Positions 1 through 12,850 of a stretch of 64,000 nucleotides of DNA are shown here, in pieces; within the stretch, counting starts at the first letter, position 1; each line of letters starts with the position of its first letter. This stretch comes from Zonotrichia leucophrys gambelii (taxonomy: Eukaryota; Chordata; Aves; Passeriformes; Passerellidae), in the NCBI RefSeq assembly GCF_028769735.1, contig NC_088171.1:61184216-61248215 (forward strand), read 5' to 3'. The notes beneath the pieces are model-generated. The model worked only from the letters and a program-made list of their open reading frames with translations. It did no database searches and was not told the DNA's origin. A program made the position numbers and the translations under genes.

Positions 1-2126
1 ATTCAACAGCTAACTTGTGTCTCTTAAGCTGTGATTGCTTGCTGCTGCAAATCCACAAAGCCATGGCATGTCATTTTACTTCTGTGTTTTCACTTGCTCA
101 GCATATCCTCTCCTGATACCTAAATTTAGAGCCAGTAACAATTCATTCCTCAACTTGTATCGCTGACAGAGTAAGATGGTTCTGTGCTGATATTCTCTCT
201 GATATGCAGAGCACAGCACAAGACAGAGAAGTCATTAATGTATAAAACTTAACAAGATGACAATTAATGGAGAACATTAATGGCTTTTTGGATGTGTTTC
301 AAGCTTGCATTTAAAATATGAGCGTAAATCCTTTTGCAATCCAAACTGTTCTCTGTGTAAGTTTCTTAATTGGGACTGAGAGCTACTAATAATAATGACC
401 TGATATCAAGTCACTCATGCCAGGTTTGATTTTGTAAAAGTATGAGCACTCTGCACCAAATTCAGCAAGTTCTTCTTGTGCACAGGCCTGACTTAAAGCC
501 ACACAAATAATTCCATTTAGACAAAGATCTTGTGCTCTCAGGTTGAACACGTACTTTGCTGCTTTTGCAGGAGCAAGCAGCTCTTTCAGTAGATTTCCAC
601 CCACAACAATTTAATCATCTTATTCAATATTTTGTTGCTTGGCTCTTAGAGATGTCAGTTAGACCAAAGACCCCTCTAAAGCTTCCTTCTCTTTCTGTCC
701 GTTTAACTAAAGCTTCATTTTTTCAAACTGCTTTAACTGCTGCTGTGCCAAAAAATATGTTCTGGATTAACTTGACATTATTTAAAATTGACTTTCTTTC
801 AGCAAGTTAGGAGACGCCCAAAGAAGCCATGCTGAAAACTAAGTAGGGATTTTGCATCAGGTTTAAATTATACACATATATCCAAAAAAGCTTCTTGAGT
901 TTCCCTGTTATCACACATCACCTCAACCATGTCTGTTCTGAAGTAGCATCTCACAAGGAGAAAGGAATCACAGGCCCACTGTTACTGTGTGCTTTCTCTT
1001 AAATATGGGACATACATTACATAATAAATTTAAACCTAAATTTATTTTGTTGTAATTTAAGTGTAGTCTGATTATTTTGGGTTTCCCATGATTATTAATC
1101 CACATCTGCCCATTACGGTGAACAAACTGAAAAAGCTCCAATGTTGCCAAAGTGTGGCAGCTAGTTCACGTCTCATAAAATATTTCTAGGACCCATTTCT
1201 GCCACATTCATGCCAGTTTCTCATGTATACAAGTCATATCTTTCATCGTGTGATCATGTAACCACCACTAATGACATCACAAACAGGGGAACAGGTGGCC
1301 AAATGTAGCGCAAACTCAGCTGTGGGAGCTGGACCTAGTGAGATCTACTTTATCTGAAGTCTAGTTTATGAGTGCTCTGGCAAGACTGCTAGCAGAGTTC
1401 TGCACATACAAGTCATACATCTGTGGCCTTCTGCCTCCTGTGGTGAAAAGGAACAAAGACCACAGCACAGAAAATCAGTTCAGGAAAGTTCTTTGCAACA
1501 AAAATGCATTCTTACTTAGGAGTGTCTAGCATCCTCTGCCCAACCCAAAACCACAGAGGCCAAGTGACAAGTCTCCCTCTCTAAAGCCATAATGTAGAGC
1601 TATATTAACAAGGCAATAAAAAAACAAGTTTGTAATAAATTAACTGCTTGTTTTTCTCAGCGAAATAAAATGTTCTCCTCGGTTTCAGCCCATTCCACCC
1701 TCTAAAATGGTCTCAAGGGCTCTCAGTTTCTTGGTCCTGTGGGGAAGCTGAGCTCTCCTTGTGGGAGGTCTGCAGAGGATGCCACCCATGGCATGAAATA
1801 TGCATATCTGTCCTCTCCACCCATCCACAGTGTTGCAATAAGGAGCCCAGAAATCCTATGTAATACCTCCCTGTATGTGTGCAATTTCTTTCTACTTCTA
1901 CAGAAACAGAAAGTTAACATCATCCTTGAAAATATAAGATAGCATCAGGCTGAAGCGTGACATTCCCCTCCACCCAGTCATTTTCTTGAAGCTCCACATT
2001 TACCAGTCACAGGATCCTAAAAAGCAACAGATATGAGATTCATATTCTCATGCTACTGGTTAATTGTTTATTATATATCCAATCCTGTAGGCTCAGCCTG
2101 TTGACAGGGGATTTCTTGGTGTAAAG
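1..2126. other. Unique noncoding sequence, no gene seen
   Basis: AT-rich single-copy-looking DNA. Open frames here are under 90 codons, fall on both strands and overlap each other, as at 1723-1942, which is expected by chance. I see no CR1 tail, LTR, tRNA-like fold or convincing exon. Intergenic or intronic DNA is the best reading. Confidence 0.6.
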
Positions 2127-2152
2127 ACGTGTGTGTGCACACATACATGCGC
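2127..2152. repeat. Alternating purine-pyrimidine tract
   Basis: Twenty-six consecutive bases alternate strictly between purine and pyrimidine, mainly GT and CA steps and ending in GCGC. Such tracts favour left-handed Z-DNA under negative supercoiling, which is known chemistry. Any role here is not shown. A related GT/CA-rich patch follows at about 2170-2190. Confidence 0.6.
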
Positions 2153-5100
2153 TAGTGCACCAACATAAGGTGTGCACGTGTGTGTTGCACTGCTCCCTGG
2201 GATGTTTAAGTGTTTGCTGGAGTAAATGGTGCTCACACAGCTCCAAAGCAGATGTAAGTTACCCATATGCTGTGCTTTCTTGTCTTTAAACCAGATGTAC
2301 TGTAAAAATATGTGCAGTTTGAGATGGTGATTTTTAGCTTACCTATTTATCTCCACTGGGACACGGATTTTTGCCTTGCTGTACTTGGTTGTGGGCCTCC
2401 TGGTAAAAGATTCATTGCCATTCACTGAGATGATAAACAGTCTCTACTCTGCAGTCCTGTTATCAATTTCTATTCTATTTTTAGGCAATTATTTTTTTAT
2501 TCATTGATAATCAGCTTTATAAAACCAATTTTGCATAACCAGCACAATAAAATGAGATACCCACCAGAAAAAAAATATCAAGAAATATCTGTTCCCTGCC
2601 CTTTGATGTGTTTTCTCCCTATCTCAAGGAAACATTTCTAAACCAAGTCCTTTATCCTAGCTGCCCGTCAGCTAGATCCAGATGCACCCATCTATCTATC
2701 TGTCTGGCTAGCCAGCTTTTTCTCTTCTTTATGCTCACTGAAATATTTTTCCTTGGATAGTTTATTTTCTCGGCAGTAATTTGCAACATCTGAGACAAAG
2801 TGAATATAGGGTTAAACATGCTGTTATCCAAACTTTCCCATAAAAGGACACGCCAGGGAGTTTTCTTTAAATGTTCAGATCATTGATACTTCATATTCTT
2901 TGAAAAAGAAAAGGAAAAAAAGGAAGTGAAAAATGAACAAGTCATGGATTTTCAGTGTTCTAATGACTTATACTAATGTATTCCTTCATCTAAATACAGA
3001 TTTCTATTTAAAATTCAGTATGCAGGGGTATTATGAATTCTGGCTTAATAGATTCCAAATAATTGCCCCTTAGAAATGATGAATAGCTGTTTAAAGCCAC
3101 TGATAAGAATATACTATTTCTCTCCTAACAATGGACCAACCACATTAACTGTATCATATATGCTTGAAATTAGTTTATTAATTTTTTTATTGATATGCAA
3201 ACTACAAGGTGATGGCAGATGGCAAATAACCCCTCACTTTAACACCAAAACCCTCAAAAAAAAGCCTTGTCTCTGCTACACTTCTTGTAGGGGGACAAAA
3301 AGGAGTGATAAGAAGATAGCTTTTATATGGAAGGCAGGCCACTGAAATGCAGATGATGCCATTCTCTGTTGTACTCTGTTTTCAGATTTGCTGGCATAAA
3401 AAGAATAAGATATAAGGTTGAATTAATTACCAGATTTTGCAAAACTGCAATTCAAGATGCTTTCTCTGTGCTGTTCATGCTATCTCTGGCCTTTAAAACA
3501 ATTATTCTAGACTGGCTCTTTCATTTAAAAAACAAGCATCCAAAAATACTGAAATTTAAATTACATTATTCATATATTAAGTATACAAATGACCTGACAA
3601 AAAATTTCACCTAACAGAGTTGATGGTTTCTTCATAACATATGAAACTCTTTGTAAACAGCAAACAAAATAGGTAAGTGCATCTGCAGATGAATTTGCAA
3701 TTGGCATGCAACATGACGTTGGAAGTTTCTGAGGTCGTATGTGTTTTGTCTGCTAAACATACCTGCTGGACTTATATGCAGCACTTGAAAAAATATATAT
3801 GCAAAATGTGAATCTATTAGAAAACTAACACTTTTTTGCTTAAAATCTTGGTGGAAGGTACGTGTTCTAAAGCATTATCTCAAGTATTTAAGGAGATTTA
3901 CAAAGACAGTGGACACTAACAATAGTATTTTTATCAAATAGGGAGGTAATGCTGAAGTTACAGTATAGTGTCATATATAACTAAATGGTTTTTCACTGTA
4001 TAATGGTAGGTTTAATGCAAGCTTTTGCATTACAAGAAGAAATAAAACATGGATGAGAAGTGCATATATATGTTTATATTGCATTAAGAAACCAGTATTT
4101 CCTATTATGTGCATATTGTGCAATGCAACATCGTTGTACTGGTGCTCCCTTGCTCCCTCTGCCCATATGTGACAGCACGTATTTTCAGTGCAGTAGAGAG
4201 AATCCATCTCAGCTAAATTTTTGCTCTTAAAAAAATAATTTCCAGTGCACTTACCTACTAAAGCTAACTGCAAAAAGAAAATGTCTTCATTCTTTCCTAG
4301 GGGTTGGAAAGTTACTATATTGCAAAAATTTGTTCTACTTTTGTCATTGTCATGTTTCCTACCTACAAGCAACATACATTTCCAATTAATTTGTCTTGGT
4401 AAAGTTAGCAGTGCCACAAGAAGTCCTAAAAGTGGGTTAAAGCAGTTTTATGTCTTAACTGTAATTGCATCTATAATGCTTGGCTCTGGTCCCTTTAGCC
4501 TTTTATTTTTTTTTCTATAGGATCAGGGCAGTTACCCCCATCTCAAGGCCTTTTCTTCCTCCCTCTGGGATAGGCTGCCTTCTCCACACACCACTGGTAC
4601 CCAGAAAAGAATGGTTCTTCTGTTTGTCTGGCCGACTGCATATTGCATCCATTGCTCCATTCAGCCTGTCTTTTCAGGTCTGGTAGCTGCTGTACAACTT
4701 CGCTTTTGTGCTCCACTGCCAGGCCTTTTCTGAAGCCAGACGCTTTTTGAAAGGAGGGTATATTTGCATAAACAATACCAAGTGAGGAGGTCTGCTGGAA
4801 AGAAAATCAAAATTCAGCTGAGCGAATCTTCCTGAACAACTCATTTCTTGCAACCAACACCTCCTATCGTTACCATCTGTGTACTAAATTATGGCCGAAA
4901 ACGTGTGCCGCTCTCTCTTTTCACTTGCTCTTGTGTACAGATTCCTCATATCAGCTGAAGTATATTTTGTTTTCAAATTTAGTCTGAACAGAGATCCTTA
5001 AACAGAATTCAGTATATGGAATGAGGAAAATATGGTTCTGTTAAATAAGGAACAGAAGGCCAGCCATGCATCAGCTAGCTTGCAACCCAGATTGGATTTG

Positions 5101-7443
5101 TACTGAAGGCTCATCAAAATGCATATCTGAAACAAGATCTACGCATCAGCTTGCTGAGATTTCATGTCAGTGATGGCAGGGCAGCTTTATCAGAGCAGTG
5201 CAGGGAGAAGAAGGCTTACTGCTGTGGCTGATAGCTGAAGGAATCATTCTGGAAAATATGTGTGCTTAAATTAAATCTTGAGTGGCTTAAGATATTGGAT
5301 ATACTGAGTGCATGTGTATACGTATCCATATAAACACAAAAATAAAGAGTTCATACATATGTATACATGAGTGGATTCATGTTCATTTCTATGCGCAAGC
5401 AAACATACACACATGGCTTGTGCTGCAAACTCTGTGTGCATTTACAATATTTTACACTAGGGGATAAAAATAATTAGACTAACCCTGCAAAAAAGCAGAC
5501 AAGCAAACCAAAAGTAGCCACATGGAAAAATGAGAATAGACTTTCATAAGCCGCTGCTCAAATCTCCCACTTATTTGCAATTTTTATTCAAATATCTAGC
5601 CGGGTAATTTTATTGCATTAAATTGCAATCTTAATTTTGTTTTCTTGCTCAGATGCTTTGGATATAAATTAGCAATATTTAAAATGTGTCTCCCCTACTG
5701 CATAGGTCTGTACATACAGCATCTTCCATTTTTGCACTGTCTATTAAACCACATTCATCTGTCAGAAAAATGATGCCTGAGGATGCATTCAGCATACAAA
5801 TCCACCACAGATGAGGGGTTCTCCACCTACCCTGCTTCCTTGATCACTGCCCACTTTCCAATCCCTAGTGTCAAGCGGACTGGGAGAAGCCAGATTGCCT
5901 CCATGTGTTGGCTCCATCCACAGGCTGAAACAAGATGCGCGTGGGATTTTTGTGGGCATCTTTTATTGGTCTGGTTTCTTCCTACGTAAAACTCAGCACA
6001 GGGGAGAAGTTCAAACAGAAGGTCCCATATCATGCCTTTTCACCTACAGACAGGGAACCTACCAAATAGATTACTAAGTGTCTGAAGCAGCTCCTTGCCA
6101 TGAATCAAATTACATTTCTGTTATGGAGCTCCAGTCACACACTTGCATCTCACCTTCAGGAGGTATCCAAGCAGACAAGTAGCAGAAAACTGGAAGGAGG
6201 TATGTTCACTCTTTCATATAATTTCCAAGTCCCCTATAAGATGTGGAAATTTATTATACTTACCTGGAAAATAAAGTGTCCCGTTTCATATGACACTGGA
6301 AAATGAAGGTAAGTAAGTGAGGATCCTTTAAGGAAATGGGCTTTGTACTAGTAACTCTTTTTACCAGATTTCATTTTGGGGGAATCATCCCTGTAAGGAG
6401 TTTGCAATTTGTTACAGGAAAAAAGTTGCTACACAAATAGCATATATAAAACACATCCATTAGGATTTAATATGGTAATAGAAATAAGAAAGCCCACTAC
6501 ATAAAACCTGTAAATTTGGCTTTATTATTCTACTTTAGTATCCATTGTAAATCTTTCATTATTTTGAAATTAAAGGCATGGCCAGCAACTCTCATTCAAC
6601 CCATGTCTCAGATTAGTTTACAACATAAATGACTGTGTCAAGGAAAACAGAAAATGGAAATAAAAATAACCAGAACTTGGTGCTTGACCAATAAAATCCA
6701 AAATATCTCCTACATAAAATTGGCACCCTGCCATAAATTCTAAGCTCAAGCACCAGAGATCATGTTTGTCATCTGGCAACTCCTGATTTTGCAGTAGAGG
6801 AGCGAATCTTTCCCAAGCTCATTCTTCTCCACATCCTGTTCTACCTCGCAAGGCCAAGCTACTCTGTCTCCACCAAAGCCAGTCATGACCCCACAGTGAA
6901 CTCATCCAACTCACTCTGCCCTGGCTGGTACTCTCATGTGTGTCTACCTAGCAAGCTGTGAAATGGGGTGAAACCACTGTGAGCTCATGCCGGTGCCAGG
7001 AGGGAAACATCTGTGTTGGTGTATTGGGCCTCGGATTAGCAAGGCATGTTGAAGGCAGTCTGCCTTAGTCTCACTGAAGGCAACTCTTTCTGTTACAGCT
7101 GGCACATAAATAGGGAAATGCAGGAGAAACACGTTTTAACATCAACCAGTGTCAAATTACTAGTTCAAAATACAGTATCTATACATATATAGTATGTATA
7201 ACTGGTTGTTTAAGACCAGTGACTGGGCTGCTTCTTGAAAATGACCCATGAAAGATAACCATTTTCTCAAAGGAAATTTAGGAATATGTCAGTCCAAAAG
7301 CAGAACTTGCAGTTGAGTGATTGGCAATTATGTGTCCTGCAGTTAGTGGGCCCCACATATGCCAGCATATACATTATTCTAGCTATTAATCCATCTGCTT
7401 TTCTGAGGATTTTCTCTATATTTCCCTCCCAGTCCTGACCAGG
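2153..7443. other. Unique noncoding sequence, no gene seen
   Basis: Mostly AT-rich DNA with short A and T runs and a small TATC/TGTC patch near 2690-2705. The largest open frame, 148 codons on the minus strand at 3971-4417, has no recognisable motif, and its length is not far beyond chance at this base composition. No transposon fragment was recognised. Confidence 0.55.
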
Positions 7444-7572
7444 AAAAACAAAACAAAACAAAACAAAACAAAACAAAACAAAACAAAAAAAAAACCAAAA
7501 CAAAACAAAAAAACCCTAAAAAACTGACAAAACAAACAAACAAAAAACCCAAACCAAATAAACAAGAAAAAA
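7444..7572. repeat. A-rich simple repeat, (AAAAC)n core
   Basis: A core of eight 5-base units of AAAAC at about 7445-7484 runs into a longer degenerate A/C tract of AAAC and AAAAAC words. On the minus strand it reads as GTTTT units and gives several Phe/Cys/Leu-rich false open frames. It looks like the G/T-rich tracts at 46.6, 48.0 and 61.4 kb in opposite orientation. It could be an expanded poly(A) tail of an old retrocopy, but no element body is recognisable beside it. Confidence 0.9.
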
Positions 7573-9502
7573 TAGAAATAATCACAAATCACATTTATGT
7601 GAGAGAGGTATTGCCTGATTAACATTATCTGTAGGCTCATTATAGTGCAAAAAAAATTAGAGAGAGGGAGGGTTGGAAGTAGGAAAGAAGGAAGAGTGGA
7701 CTCTGTGTTGTTTGCTGAATGTATTTTTCAGGGAGCCTGCAAAACACTTTGGAGTGGGGTTTGCATGACTGGATTTTGTAATACCCATAACTTGGAAATC
7801 AATAAGATAAATGGAGGAGAAATGAACAGCTAGTGGCCTCAGTCTTGATGATTCCAGGATAGATCCTTTTAATAAACATGAAACTGCAGCAGAGCAGAAA
7901 CTCTAAGTCCTACTTTTGATTTAAAGATGTTTATCTCTCTATCTCCTATATTTCTCGGGTTTTATTCTCCTCATATCTTTTCAATTTTATCTCTTTGGTT
8001 GCCCACAAGGTTAATTGTTTTTGCATTTATTCCGCAAAGATGAGGTATGCGTGTGTGTACATAATATTAATATATGCAAACAGCAGGGACACACCTGTAG
8101 TTTGGCTTTGTAGTAGCTCCCAGGAAAACTTAATGGGAAATCACTGTCATCCTATAGGCATTTTGTTCATGCTTGACATGAGCTGTTGTCTGTATGGAAC
8201 AGAGACAGAACCATGCCTCTGGAAGGTATAAAAAAATAAAGGAAATGTCACATAGGGAAAAATTTAAACATAGAGATAGATTTTGCTGGTGATGATGGTG
8301 ACAAACGAATTGTTTAAAAAAATTTAAACTATCCTGGTTCCTCCGTATTAGGACTCCTTCACTACTTAATCCATCAAAATTGGGATTTGTCAAGGCTTGT
8401 TTTATATACTAAATGTTTGATTAATTTGTACATTTCTGCAATATAACAAAAAGAATTTGAAAGTTCAAGATTTAATATCCAGGCTCCCCTTTATATACAC
8501 GGAGTGGAAAAATAAATTTAGATCTCTCATTTATTTTCCAATTAACTGTTCTTTATCTGTGCATTAATATTACAGATGTCTGAAGAATAATTAAAACAGA
8601 TAAGCAATTTATAAAAATCTTCACATTTCATGCTAATTACCATAATGTAATGTTACATTTTTATTAGCAGCTTTTGTTCCCTCCTTCCACCCTTCCAGTA
8701 ACCCTGGGGCCTTAGCCAGTCAGCATGTTATAAATCTTTGTTAAAATATGACACAAAGCTAAGAAGCTTGCAACAAAGCAAATTGGACAGTGATGGAGCT
8801 CTCCTTTCTTTACCTTCATTTCCCAACAGCTAGGCTGTCATCAAATATGAAAACAATGATGATTTTTCACAGCTTCTCAGAGGGAAGGCTAAGGGGCTTC
8901 CAGGACAGAGGGTTATGAGGGTGGACTTTGAAGGATCACAGTCAGTCCATGAGAAAGACAGAGGAGAGAAAATTGATCCTATGATCCTGATACAAACATA
9001 AGTCATGGGTCCAGAAAATGACTGCATAGTCAACATACCACATCACACAATTATATTTACAAGCAATTAAGTCACATTTCAAAATGAATTGGCTTGTTTG
9101 CTCCCACCACTCCTATGCAAGAGTACTATGGGAATTTAAAAATAAGAATCCTAAAGGGGAGGTCTAATGTTCAAGACATCAAGTGAGAGAACAGAAGTAA
9201 TGCCACATGATATTGTATGAGCGCTTCCCCACCTCCATTCCAGATATCTGTGTAACCAAACACCAGGTCAAGCTAAACACTGTGGTTATCATGAGCAGTT
9301 TGGAATAAGAAGAAAAATCAGTTTGCATTGATACAGAGGTTTCCTTTGCTGAAATATGAGACTTCGTGTCAGTAAGATGACGATGCCTGAGTGTTTACTG
9401 GAATGGGATAAACTTGTTCAATGACTTATCTGGAACAAGGAACATGACCAGCTTGCCTTGGTGGCACACCAGTGGCTAGCACATTGGCATGTGCACACAT
9501 GG
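7573..9502. other. Unique noncoding sequence, no gene seen
   Basis: No gene or recognisable mobile element. It includes an AT-rich patch (8560-8680, listed separately) that resembles a conserved noncoding element by composition only. Confidence 0.5.
8560..8680. promoter_or_regulatory. Possible conserved noncoding element (composition only)
   Basis: This AT-rich patch holds two TAATTA homeodomain cores (8588-8593 and 8634-8639) and a GATAAG word (8599-8604) with few simple repeats. Developmental enhancers in gene deserts often look like this, but such words are also common by chance in AT-rich DNA. Without an alignment this is only a pointer. Confidence 0.15.
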
Positions 9503-9518
9503 GCACACACGTGTGTGC
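9503..9518. repeat. Perfect 16-bp palindrome centred on CACGTG
   Basis: GCACACAC is followed at once by its reverse complement GTGTGTGC. The centre is the E-box CACGTG (9508-9513), the class bound by bHLH factors such as MYC/MAX and USF. The neighbouring bases 9487-9520 also alternate purine and pyrimidine almost throughout, so this may simply be a CA/GT microsatellite that folded on itself. Confidence 0.6.
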
Positions 9519-9520
9519 AC

Positions 9521-12500
9521 CCCCTTCTAGTCTGGTGCTGCAAGGACAGCCCAAGCACTCAAGCATGCTCTTAGTTGCATGTCTCAGCAGCCACCACCAG
9601 CTCAGCCTCTGAGCAGCAATTTGTGTCATAATGAAGATAATGTACCTCCATATGTTTCAAAAATACACTCACCTATGCTTTCAGAAATAATAATAATGTA
9701 GTTTAGGCTTCATTTTGGTTTTATTCCTGAAATAGACTTCGATACAAGGTGGTGGAAATGAGATAAAATGAGATAAAAAAACTTGCTCTGGTGCCAAGTT
9801 CTGAAACCTTTATTTAAGGGGAAGAGAACATATGTGTATCTCCTCAGCTTCTAGCCAGTCTATTGATTCAAAGCTACAAGACCCTTTTTGTGTTACTTAA
9901 TTTATTTTTATTTATTGCAACATTGATAGAATTCAAACTAGATTAGATAATGTACTAGATAAGATATCATTTTAAAACCTCTTACTGAGATCCTATTGGG
10001 ACTGGCATGTAATTGAAAACACTTAATGGAATATTTCAGGGCATATTGCCAGAGAATGAACAAGAGAATCACATTTCATTTTAAAATGCCATAGAAAAAT
10101 CATTTAAAATTATCATAGCTGTGGTTTAGTATAGAAGAGGATGGGTAATAAAATTTACATAGGCTTCCTTTCTTTTGGAAATTATTTTCTCTCTTTGTTA
10201 CATTTGACAACTCACCCACTGTCTTTTCAGAAATGCCTGACATTCACTTTAATTAAGTAGTGAGGGGCAACAAGCAATACATTTTTTAAAGATTGCTGAA
10301 TGCATTGGGTGTGCTTTTAGCTTCGGGGCCAAATTCCCTGTTGGTTTGTTCCCTTGGAAGGAAATATCAGTGATTACAACTTCTGCCTTGATCTATTCTA
10401 TGATGGTACAAAGCCAAATTGTGAAACTTCCTTAAGGCTTGGTTTGCACCATCCTTTCTTCCATAAGGCCACAATAATATTTAGGTCTTGGAGGGCTCAA
10501 AACTGGTAAATTCTGAGGTTTCTGATGAAGATCCAGAAATAAACCAGGCAAGAGTCTTTTCAAACTGGAGGTTTTGTAATTAATTTTCTGGTTGCTTGCA
10601 CATCCTTCTTCATCTGTTACAACTCAACAGATGAACGGAGTTTGGGATTTCCTTTGACCACATAACTACCTTAGAAAGCTACGAAGAGTGGCCACCCTGC
10701 ATGTTCCCATAATCCTACAGATTACTGAAGTAGATCCCTTGCAGACTGCTGATGTCCATACACACTTATACTGCAAATTTACCATTGAAACTCTCCCTCA
10801 AGCACTTCTGCCCCAAAAGAAAAAACACTCTTTTGTGAGTTAAAGATGTTCCTACAAAGAATGTAATAGTCAGGAGAAGCAATAAAAGGCATCTTCAACT
10901 GACACAAAAAGTCTCCAATTTAAATGACTAAAAAAGGGAAAATAATTTCAGATGCAAATTTTCCCAACAAGAACTGTCTCTACACATAGAGGCAAGTATA
11001 TACTATTTTGCTGACTCAGGTTTGGCCAGTTTTGAATTAGGAGTTTGTCTTCACATATGTGAAGAATTACGGTGGAAATACTTAAATGCTTAGTTGTACC
11101 AGTTGAATTTAGGACCCTTGAACATTGAAATCCTGTAGAGGGCTTGTAGGCTAGCCAAATTTGTAGACTAATCCTGTTTATTCATGTCAACATGACAGAG
11201 TGTGGTGTCACATGGTGACAGGGTCCTTTTTATGACCTGATATTAAAAATTAAGACTAAATCAAAATAAAAAGTTTGAATTCAAACTCTGTAAAAATCAC
11301 TGTCTTTTGATATGCAGCTCCAGATTAAAATGTGTTTTGAGCCTTGTTCGTATTTAAGTCTTCTCAGAGGAATATCTTAACACTAGTCATCCAACACCTT
11401 AAGGGTCCAGCTCATCTCTTGTCTATTATCCTGGACCTGTGTTTACATGAGCACAAGGATGGGGCCACACGTTTTTGCCAGATGTCAACATTTATTTGCC
11501 TGCAGGTTTGAAAATAAAGTTATAAAATAGGCCCTTCATAAATCTACAGCAAAAACAATAAAATATAACAAATATTCTGAGAACTAATTCATTCTTTCAT
11601 CTTGTCACAAATTACAAGGGACTCTGCTGCTATCAGATAGTATTCCCTGCAGACATATTTTTCCCACTGGGTGCTCAGAAATTATGAGGTTCACTGGAAT
11701 TGTTTTTTCTTCTTTTCTGCTCTTTTAAATTCATTGAAATGATGACCCTAAATCTTGAATGTGGCAAGGAAGCCACAAACACCAAAACTGAGATGGCTTA
11801 TCAACTTGATTCCTATTTTGCAAGGTCAGCCCCAAGCATTCCCTGATGCTGAGAGATCTCATATTGCAGAGTTAAGCCAAATGTGGAAAGAGCCTGTGGT
11901 GAACTGAAATAACCATGCCAAGGTGAAGATCGGAAATCAACATGCTCAGATTTCAGCCTATGGAATGTGTCAGCTATCAGCATTCGTGGTTTTGCCACTG
12001 GAGGGGTAGGGAATTTCACAGCTGCTTGAGCAACAGTTATTGGCTAATTTATTCAAAATCAAATCATGGTCTTCCCAGCTAATAAAGCAAACCAGTGTCA
12101 GTCATACCACCACAAATAATTATTGCCTCTTTTGGAATACATCCAAACCTCTCAAATAAAACAATTGTCTTGCTAATATCTTTTCTGCCTCTTGCATGTC
12201 CCACGCTCCTGCCATTGGCTTCTGAGACAATGTGATCAAGATTGAACAACTCACACCATATGCTCACAGCTGCAATATGTCAAAAGCAAGTTTTGAACCA
12301 GGGCATAATGCAGAGATACCTAAAGCAGCAGTGATAGATGCCTTCCTTATGGCTGTGGTTTAAAGCCCAGGTTTATGGCATTTGACCTCATCTACCTTTG
12401 GCAAAGTCACAGGTACCAATGACCTATTTCTGCTTATGGTGCCAGGCTGGAGTGAATGTTGCCTGCAAGGACACACTTCATATATCTGCTGGTATCTGAG

Positions 12501-12669
12501 GTGATGAACACAGGCAGGGTACAAAAAGTAACTAATCAGCGTGTCGAATGTGCCATGCAATTTCACAGAGCCATCATGGGGGAAGGGGCTTGCAAGGGTG
12601 TACGTGCAGAGCTGCTTGCCAGTAGACACAGATTGTTTAACCGTCACCTCCAGGCAGTAAAACCGGTTG
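9521..12669. other. Unique noncoding sequence, no gene seen
   Basis: AT-rich DNA with no recognised repeat. The stretch 10010-10320 has low simple-repeat content and homeodomain-like words such as TTAATTAAG, again conserved-element-like by eye only. Open frames are short and unremarkable. Confidence 0.5.
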
Positions 12670-12850
12670 CCAGTTCAAGTGCCAGGTAATTTTATAGGAT
12701 AATTATTAACCTTACTGCAGTTATTAAAGACTAGCTACTGGGAGACTTGTGAAGTGTGAATTATCGCTATCCGTCTGACCGGGAAGGATAGCTAATCCCC
12801 TCAAACATTTTATGCTGAGCTGAAGATTATCCTTCTCTTTAGATATTAGA
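12670..12850. promoter_or_regulatory. CpG-retaining hairpin, possible conserved noncoding element
   Basis: Arms at 12760-12772 and 12786-12796 pair through GCTATCC/GGATAGC and outer ATTA/TAAT, with a two-base bulge and a 13-base loop. The hairpin keeps three CpGs within about 20 bases, while surrounding single-copy DNA is CpG-poor. The flanks are AT-rich with TAATTATTAA-type words. CpG retention and the symmetric core could reflect selection, but no conservation data are available. Confidence 0.2.

Noticed and set aside
3971..4417. 148-codon minus-strand frame
   Set aside because: AT-rich sequence, no motif, and a length within reach of chance across six frames of 64 kb.
7267..7640. Three overlapping Phe/Cys/Leu-rich minus-strand frames resembling membrane proteins
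   Set aside because: They translate the reverse of the (AAAAC)n tract in three frames.
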